In this document: positions 59,547-64,000 of the stretch, piece by piece | How positions within the stretch are numbered: the stretch's first letter is position 1 | Layout: each line of letters opens with the position of its first letter | Assembly (NCBI GenBank): GCA_016223205.1 | Contig: JACRPM010000007.1 | Location: 1 to 64,000, forward strand | Source: Candidatus Saganbacteria bacterium | Lineage (GTDB): Bacteria; Margulisbacteria; WOR-1; XYC2-FULL-46-14; WPAF01 | Direction: 5' to 3' | Length of the DNA: 64,000 nucleotides | Position numbers and translations under genes: made by a program | Notes under the pieces: model-generated | Databases searched by the model: none | Seen by the model: the letters and a program-made list of their open reading frames with translations, nothing else | What the model was told of the DNA's origin: nothing

Positions 59547-62486
59547 TTATCGTTTAGTCTCTAATAATTTCTCCAGCAACCTGTAAGCCTCGCTTTGCGT
59601 CAGCCGCTTAAGCTCCACCCGGTCGAGGACCAGCTCCTGGGTGTAATCCAAAAAGACCTCCGGATCCTTGATTATGAATTTCTTGAAATCGGCCAAGAGC
59701 GCCCGGCGCAGATTGGTGAGGCCTTCCCAGCGGGTTTTTAGCGTTCCATAAATATTGGCGTTCTTGCGGATGGCCACCACGTACTGATAAACATCGTACA
59801 TGATGCCGTAGATCTTATCCATGTCGATATTTAGTGATTTGCCCCGCCTTACCGCCAATTTTTCTTTAAGCAAAAGATCGATCTCGGAGGCGGTCAATTC
59901 CCCGCGGTTATTTATCACCTTTTGGGCGACGAATACGTCCGGCGGAAGAGAGGCCGCTTCTTCGCTGGTCAGGGGCATACCGAGATACAGCTTATAATTG
60001 CCGCTTTCATTTAATTCCAGCAGGTCGTCGCGCTTGGGATCTTTTATGAATTCCCAGCAGGCCGTGTACAGGTCGAAATTACGGCTGTATTTGATGCAGT
60101 CCTCAAACCTGTCCCGGGGAGCGGACAGGACCGCTATCAGGTCGGCGACCAGCCGCCGCTGTTCCATGATCAGGTCGCCGGAAGTGTGCGCCAATTCCGG
60201 CGAAGGGGTTCGCATATTGACCGAGGTTATGATCGGGTATTTACCGAAAGTATTGCTTCCCCAGCGGGCGCGTAAAAGATCGCCGGCCTCGTCCCTAACC
60301 TGGTCGTAGTAGGAAAAGGATCGTGCTTCGGAGGGAAGAGCGAGGTCTTTTTGGATATCTTTCGGTGCTGCGATCCACCGGCCGGAGCCGTTATCAAAAA
60401 GCCACCGGCCTTTATCATTTTTCAGCCAGGCCCCTTGAGGGATGATGGTCGTATCATAATAAGTGTTGGACACATAGTTCACGACTTTCTTAAAAATATA
60501 GAAGGTTCCCGGCGTGGTGGGATAGGCGGTAATTTTTTCAAAAAGCGGCAGGCCATTTTTATCCCGTCCTTCCATGATCTTGACCCGATCCTGGGGGCCG
60601 GGTTCGATCTGCATTTTAGCGAAGGGCTGGTCTTTTAAATAGATGATCCACAGGCGGGAAGCGGGAAAAACGCGGGCGCTGACCAGCCGGGGCGAGGCGA
60701 AATTCTCTCCCAAGATCTCCAGATCGTCCTCAAAATTTACCAGATCCGCCAGGTAGGGCAGGTCCTTAAATTGCTTTTCATCCGCTTTGGCGGTATAGCT
60801 TTCGACGACCAAGGGAGCCCCGATCGGCAGTAGACGGTAGAGCAGGTAAATATTGCGGGGCGAGACATGCAAACAGCCGTGGCTTTTATAAAGATTGCCC
60901 AGCATATCGTTGAGTAAAACCCCGAAGTTGTATTCGTTAAGGGCGTCAACCGACTCGATCTTGAGGCCTTCCACCTCCCCGGTAGCCGCCTGCCGGATGA
61001 TCTCGCGCAGGGCCTCTTGTTCGCGGGCGGAAAAAGGAGAGATCTCGGCTTCGGGCTTGAAAAAAGAAGTAAAAGAGAGGCGGGGGCGGCGCCGAACCCC
61101 GGAAGGGAGGATCTGTTTAAATTCCAGCCGGTCGCTCAACCAATCGTTGAGCACGATCTGCCGATTGACGTCCGAATAGATGCCGAGATTGTCGAAATCT
61201 TCCCGCAGTTTATATCGCAGATAACTGAAAACCGGCCAATTATCCTTGAGCAGTTCATACCAGCCGGCCTGTTTTTTCATCTGTTGGTCAAAATCCCTTA
61301 GGTAATAATATAATCCCCTGATCCGGTCCCTTTCTTTAGGCAGAAAGGGGAAGTTGCCGCTCTTATAAACCTCAAAGGCCTCGATCACCCTTTTGTCGAG
61401 ATTATTGAAATCCAACCGGCTTAATTTTAATCCGTTGTACAACCGGTAATAACTGACGGCGACCGGGTCGATCCGTCCGGAGACCGTTTCCCCGCCGGAG
61501 TTCACAAAATAATATATATCCCGATAAGTCGAAAAGTTCTCATTGTTTTCCAAAAGGGCATCCAGCTCATCGGCGCCGGGCACGGTCAATATTTGCGAGA
61601 GATCTTCAATTAACGTTATTTGCTCAAACAGCAATTCGCCCTCGCTGTAGCCCAGTTCGGGATATTGGGTCAAACCGTCCTTGGTCCACAGCAGGGCGTT
61701 TTTACCGAATTCATTGCCGGCCCAGCGGGCGGATATGATCTTGCCCGCATCATCCAATTTGATATCGTAATAATTGTAATCCTGGTCTCCCAAAGGCCGG
61801 GAAAGGTCCGCGGCGATATGCTGGGGCAGTGAAAACCATTTGGAGTTCTCCCTGAAGCTCCAATACCCGCCTGGTCTTGAGATCAATCCTCCAAAGGGGA
61901 CCACGGTATTGGCGTAATAGGTGGGGCTTACGTAGTGCGAGGTTGCGCGCAGGATGGCGTAGTTGCCCGCATCGGTCGGGGTGGAAAGGGTAAAGTCCCA
62001 CTTGATCGGCTTTCCCTTTTTTAGGTCGACCACCATCAAGTAGTTTTCGGGCATGCCGGCTTGCAGTTTCATTTGCAGGTAGGGGGCATCGTTGATCACG
62101 ACAAAGAGCCTCCCCAGTGCGGGATAGACCACCAGCCGGGCTTTGAAATTCTTGAAGATTTCCTTGAGACTTTCGACCTGCTGCATTGAATTGGTAACCG
62201 CATTAAAGAACGGCGCATTTTGATAGGCCGGCGGCAGTTTGGTTTCACCGTACCCCTTGATCGTAAGCGAGGTGCCGGGCGCTATGGTTTTCGTTAATAG
62301 ATAAATATTCGAGGGGGTAAAGTGCAAACAGCCGTGGCTGTTATAAAGGTCGCCCAGGTAATTCTCGAAAAGCTTGGCCCAATTCATCGAATTCAAATAA
62401 TCCACGGCTTCCAGGGTTTCACCCCGTGCGGGGCTGGGACAAATAAGTAGCAGAGCGGCTAAAAGCGATAATATAATATTTTTCAT
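59547..62486 (-). CDS. Secreted protein with two permuted L,D-transpeptidase-like repeats
   Basis: 979 residues with signal peptide MKNIILSLLAALLLICPSPARG. Two homologous halves of about 480 residues: LYNSHGCLHFTPSNIYLL (near residue 50) matches LYKSHGCLHVSPRNIYLL (near 535); TPTDAGNYAILRATSHYVSP (near 167) matches TPGTFYIFKKVVNYVSNTYY (near 656); ARWAGNEFGK matches ARWGSNTFGK. SHGCLH followed by a Gly-rich turn resembles the YkuD active site SHGCIR, but Arg is replaced by His and the TPxGxY strand follows rather than precedes the Cys motif, i.e. permuted order. A periplasmic peptidoglycan role is likely. ATG at 62486 is preferred over 62546, which lies in the tRNA. Confidence 0.78.
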   Translation of the reverse strand: MKNIILSLLAALLLICPSPARGETLEAVDYLNSMNWAKLFENYLGDLYNSHGCLHFTPSNIYLLTKTIAPGTSLTIKGYGETKLPPAYQNAPFFNAVTNSMQQVESLKEIFKNFKARLVVYPALGRLFVVINDAPYLQMKLQAGMPENYLMVVDLKKGKPIKWDFTLSTPTDAGNYAILRATSHYVSPTYYANTVVPFGGLISRPGGYWSFRENSKWFSLPQHIAADLSRPLGDQDYNYYDIKLDDAGKIISARWAGNEFGKNALLWTKDGLTQYPELGYSEGELLFEQITLIEDLSQILTVPGADELDALLENNENFSTYRDIYYFVNSGGETVSGRIDPVAVSYYRLYNGLKLSRLDFNNLDKRVIEAFEVYKSGNFPFLPKERDRIRGLYYYLRDFDQQMKKQAGWYELLKDNWPVFSYLRYKLREDFDNLGIYSDVNRQIVLNDWLSDRLEFKQILPSGVRRRPRLSFTSFFKPEAEISPFSAREQEALREIIRQAATGEVEGLKIESVDALNEYNFGVLLNDMLGNLYKSHGCLHVSPRNIYLLYRLLPIGAPLVVESYTAKADEKQFKDLPYLADLVNFEDDLEILGENFASPRLVSARVFPASRLWIIYLKDQPFAKMQIEPGPQDRVKIMEGRDKNGLPLFEKITAYPTTPGTFYIFKKVVNYVSNTYYDTTIIPQGAWLKNDKGRWLFDNGSGRWIAAPKDIQKDLALPSEARSFSYYDQVRDEAGDLLRARWGSNTFGKYPIITSVNMRTPSPELAHTSGDLIMEQRRLVADLIAVLSAPRDRFEDCIKYSRNFDLYTACWEFIKDPKRDDLLELNESGNYKLYLGMPLTSEEAASLPPDVFVAQKVINNRGELTASEIDLLLKEKLAVRRGKSLNIDMDKIYGIMYDVYQYVVAIRKNANIYGTLKTRWEGLTNLRRALLADFKKFIIKDPEVFLDYTQELVLDRVELKRLTQSEAYRLLEKLLETKR

Positions 62487-62496
62487 ATCATTATGG

Positions 62497-62568
62497 TGGG
62501 CAGTGCTGGGATCGAACCAGCGACCTCCTCGGTGTAAGCGAGGCATTCTACCACTGAACTAACTGCCC
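62497..62568 (-). tRNA. tRNA-Val (TAC)
   Basis: 72 nt. Acceptor GGGCAGT / ACTGCCC, anticodon stem CCTCG / CGAGG with loop CTTACAC (anticodon TAC), T arm GCTGG TTCGATC CCAGC, discriminator A, no CCA. Lies 8 nt downstream of the other valine tRNA and just upstream of the transpeptidase-like gene, likely one transcript. Confidence 0.95.
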
Positions 62569-62576
62569 AACAAAAA

Positions 62577-62648
62577 TGGGCGCGACAGGGCTCGAACCTG
62601 TGACTTCTTCCGTGTGAAGGAAGCGGTCTACCACTGACCTACGCGCCC
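62577..62648 (-). tRNA. tRNA-Val (CAC)
   Basis: 72 nt. Acceptor GGGCGCG / CGCGCCC, anticodon stem CTTCC / GGAAG with loop TTCACAC (anticodon CAC), T arm ACAGG TTCGAGC CCTGT, discriminator A, no CCA. First in the minus-strand tRNA pair. Confidence 0.94.
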
Positions 62649-62677
62649 ATTGAATATAGGTGCCGTGATATAGTAAA

Positions 62678-62685
62678 ATTATACC
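62678..62685. promoter_or_regulatory. Divergent promoter region between tRNA-Val and tRNA-Glu
   Basis: ATTATACC carries TATAAT on the minus strand (62683-62678, toward the tRNA-Val pair, leader about 22 nt) and TATACC on the plus strand (62680-62685, 8 nt before tRNA-Glu). No clear -35 on either side. Confidence 0.4.
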
Positions 62686-62693
62686 CTTAACTC

Positions 62694-62765
62694 GGCCCCA
62701 TCGTCTAGGGGTTAGGACATCAGCTTTTCAAGCTGACGACCGGGGTTCGAATCCCCGTGGGGCTA
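62694..62765 (+). tRNA. tRNA-Glu (TTC)
   Basis: 72 nt. Acceptor GGCCCCA / TGGGGCT (one G-U pair), anticodon stem TCAGC / GCTGA with loop TTTTCAA (anticodon TTC), T arm CGGGG TTCGAAT CCCCG, discriminator A, no CCA. Only 12 nt before the histidine kinase start. Confidence 0.95.
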
Positions 62766-62777
62766 AAACCTTATACC

Positions 62778-63827
62778 ATGAATTTGCTTACCAAGCGAGC
62801 GGAATACTTGCTCCCCATAATTCTGATCTCCCTGGCAACCCTGCTCTTTTTGCCGGGCCGGGCTTACTTTGCCAAGGGCCAATGGGCCCTGCTGTATTTG
62901 CCGGTCATCGTTTTTATCGCCAGCCGCTATGGGGTCAAGGCCTCCGTGCTGACGGCGGTGTTGGCCTTTTTTACTTGGAATTATTTTTTCCTGCCCCCGT
63001 TCCATACGCTTTTCATCGACGACCCCAAAGACCTGCTTTCGCTTCTGGTCTTTCTGCTGGTTGGGATCGTAGTAGGCCTGCAGACCGCAAAGCTCAAGGA
63101 AAAGGAGGCGGCCCAGGCGCGGCTCGACGCCCTGCGCGAAGCGGACAAGCTGAAATCGAATTTTATTTCCTCGGTCTCACATGAGCTTAAGACCCCGCTG
63201 GCCTCGGTCATGGCGACGGTCACCAACCTGTTGGAAAAGGATATTGCCTGGAACGAGACCGAGGCCCGGGGAGAATTAGAATCGGTAAGATCCGATCTGG
63301 ACCGGCTGAACACCAGCATCGGTTCCCTGATCGATTTTTCCCGCTTGGAATCCGATAGCTGGCAATCGAAAAAAGCCTGGTATGGGGTGGGGGAGATACT
63401 CGGCTCCACCCTGGCGGCCTTCCCCGAGAAAAGGCGGCAGCGGGTAGAGATCGATCTGCCAAATGAGCTGCCTCAAATGAAAGCGGATTTCGTGCAGCTG
63501 TCGCGGGTATTCCAGACCCTGCTGGAAAACGCGCTGGTGTACAGCGGGGAGAAATCGAAGGTCAGGGTGGGCGCGCAAGACAACGGGGACCGGCTAAAGA
63601 TCTGGGTCCAAGACGAAGGCCCCGGTATTCCGGAGGCGGAACTGACCGCCGTATTCAAGAAATTTTATCGGGGAGCGGCGGCCGAAAAATTCCCTTCCGG
63701 AGTCGGACTGGGGCTGGCGATCGCCGCCGAAATAATCAAATCCCACCAGGGGAAGATCTGGGCGGAAAATATCAAGCCGCATGGGGCGCGGATCGTAATC
63801 ATTCTCCCCAAAGAAGGTATAAAATGA
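62778..63827 (+). CDS. KdpD C-terminal-like sensor histidine kinase
   Basis: 349 residues. Four membrane helices of the DUF4118 type (about 8-105, ILISLATLLFLPGRAYFAKG, FFTWNYFFLPPFHTLFIDDP), then HisKA with SNFISSVSHELKTPLASVMA (phosphoacceptor His) and HATPase with LLENALVYSG, VQDEGPGIPEAEL and GVGLGLAIAAEIIKSHQGKI. It corresponds to the C-terminal half of KdpD without the N-terminal KdpD/USP domains. ATG at 62778 is chosen because the longer GTG frame begins in tRNA-Glu. The response regulator gene overlaps by ATGA. No kdpFABC genes are within the window. Confidence 0.92.
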   Translation: MNLLTKRAEYLLPIILISLATLLFLPGRAYFAKGQWALLYLPVIVFIASRYGVKASVLTAVLAFFTWNYFFLPPFHTLFIDDPKDLLSLLVFLLVGIVVGLQTAKLKEKEAAQARLDALREADKLKSNFISSVSHELKTPLASVMATVTNLLEKDIAWNETEARGELESVRSDLDRLNTSIGSLIDFSRLESDSWQSKKAWYGVGEILGSTLAAFPEKRRQRVEIDLPNELPQMKADFVQLSRVFQTLLENALVYSGEKSKVRVGAQDNGDRLKIWVQDEGPGIPEAELTAVFKKFYRGAAAEKFPSGVGLGLAIAAEIIKSHQGKIWAENIKPHGARIVIILPKEGIK

Positions 63828-64000
63828 GCACGCCCGAAAAATCCCCGAAGATCCTGATAGTGGATGATGAGGAACAGATCCTAAGAGCGCTAAAATCCAT
63901 ACTTTCCGCCCGCAAATACAAGGTGGTCGCGGCGCATAACGGAGAAGAGGCCATCGACCTGGCTATCGACCATAACCCCGACTTGATCATAATGGACATC
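63824..64000 (+). CDS. Response regulator, N-terminal part (cut by window edge)
   Basis: 59 codons are visible: MSTPEKSPKILIVDDEEQIL gives the acidic pair DD, and HNPDLIIMDI ends with the phosphoacceptor Asp region. A receiver domain is certain; the output domain lies beyond the window. The start overlaps the kinase stop (ATGA), so it is the kinase's partner, KdpE-like by context. Confidence 0.93.
   Translation, partial: MSTPEKSPKILIVDDEEQILRALKSILSARKYKVVAAHNGEEAIDLAIDHNPDLIIMDI

Overview
The window looks like part of the chromosome of an uncultivated diderm bacterium with roughly 50-55% GC. It encodes an outer-membrane machinery (BamA, a TamB-type protein, PorV/PorQ-like barrels) together with S-layer homology (SLH) domains, ClpC, RadA, a Gram-positive-like rpsP-khpA-ylqD-trmD-rplS-lepB-rnhB cluster, and tRNA genes without encoded CCA. 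Outer membrane plus SLH domains plus short dispersed palindromes is what one sees in candidate phyla such as Margulisbacteria/Saganbacteria (WOR-1). That placement is an inference from gene content only; no rRNA is present to test it.

Layout. 0-8.4 kb: a PorV-like barrel, small genes, a shortened PilB/GspE ATPase, plsC, radA and clpC. 8.4-14.5 kb: a tightly coupled minus-strand operon of three secreted envelope proteins (SLH protein, barrel-SLH fusion, Ig-like protein) ending in a membrane sensor histidine kinase. 14.5-20.6 kb: an unusually short SMC protein, a 15-repeat secreted protein, and metK. 20.7-31.6 kb: an M15-type peptidase, a XerC-TamB fusion, bamA, rsmG, soj, parB, a 53-residue membrane protein and an anion permease. 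31.5-35.3 kb: DUF1015, yraN, yifB. 35.3-38.1 kb: an accessory patch (ORF6N protein, S23-type four-helix protein, repeats, and a DUF4143 ATPase gene between 54-55 bp direct repeats). 38.1-43.5 kb: hup, rnhB, lepB, rplS, an RNA methyltransferase, trmD, ylqD, khpA, rpsP, aroC. 43.5-46 kb: two coupled GGDEF genes. 46-51 kb: ilvD, ilvB, ilvN, ilvC. 51-57 kb: a small membrane protein, mutM, tRNA-Arg with a damaged partial copy, secD, secF, ftsK. 57-59.5 kb: a BtuFCD-type importer. 59.5-64 kb: a duplicated L,D-transpeptidase-like protein, two tRNA-Val, tRNA-Glu and the start of a KdpD/KdpE-like two-component system.

How genes work together. SecDF, LepB, BamA, the TamB part and the SLH/barrel proteins form an export and envelope-assembly theme. 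SMC, Soj/ParB, XerC, FtsK and HU form a chromosome-segregation theme. The XerC-TamB fusion physically joins the two.

Most notable signals: (1) a 1713-residue reading frame joining a complete XerC recombinase to a TamB-like protein through a signal-anchor, with an A7 tract and an immediate out-of-frame TGA at the joint; (2) a 716-residue SMC with both ATPase halves but no recognisable hinge; (3) many first genes whose start codon lies only 6-12 nt after a TATAAT-like box, i.e. leaderless or nearly leaderless mRNAs, while operon-internal genes carry Shine-Dalgarno sequences; (4) dispersed repeats read through as protein, including one that supplies a signal peptide; (5) a protein with two copies of an SHGCLH L,D-transpeptidase-like motif in permuted order. 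All family assignments come from reading motifs by eye; no database search was run.
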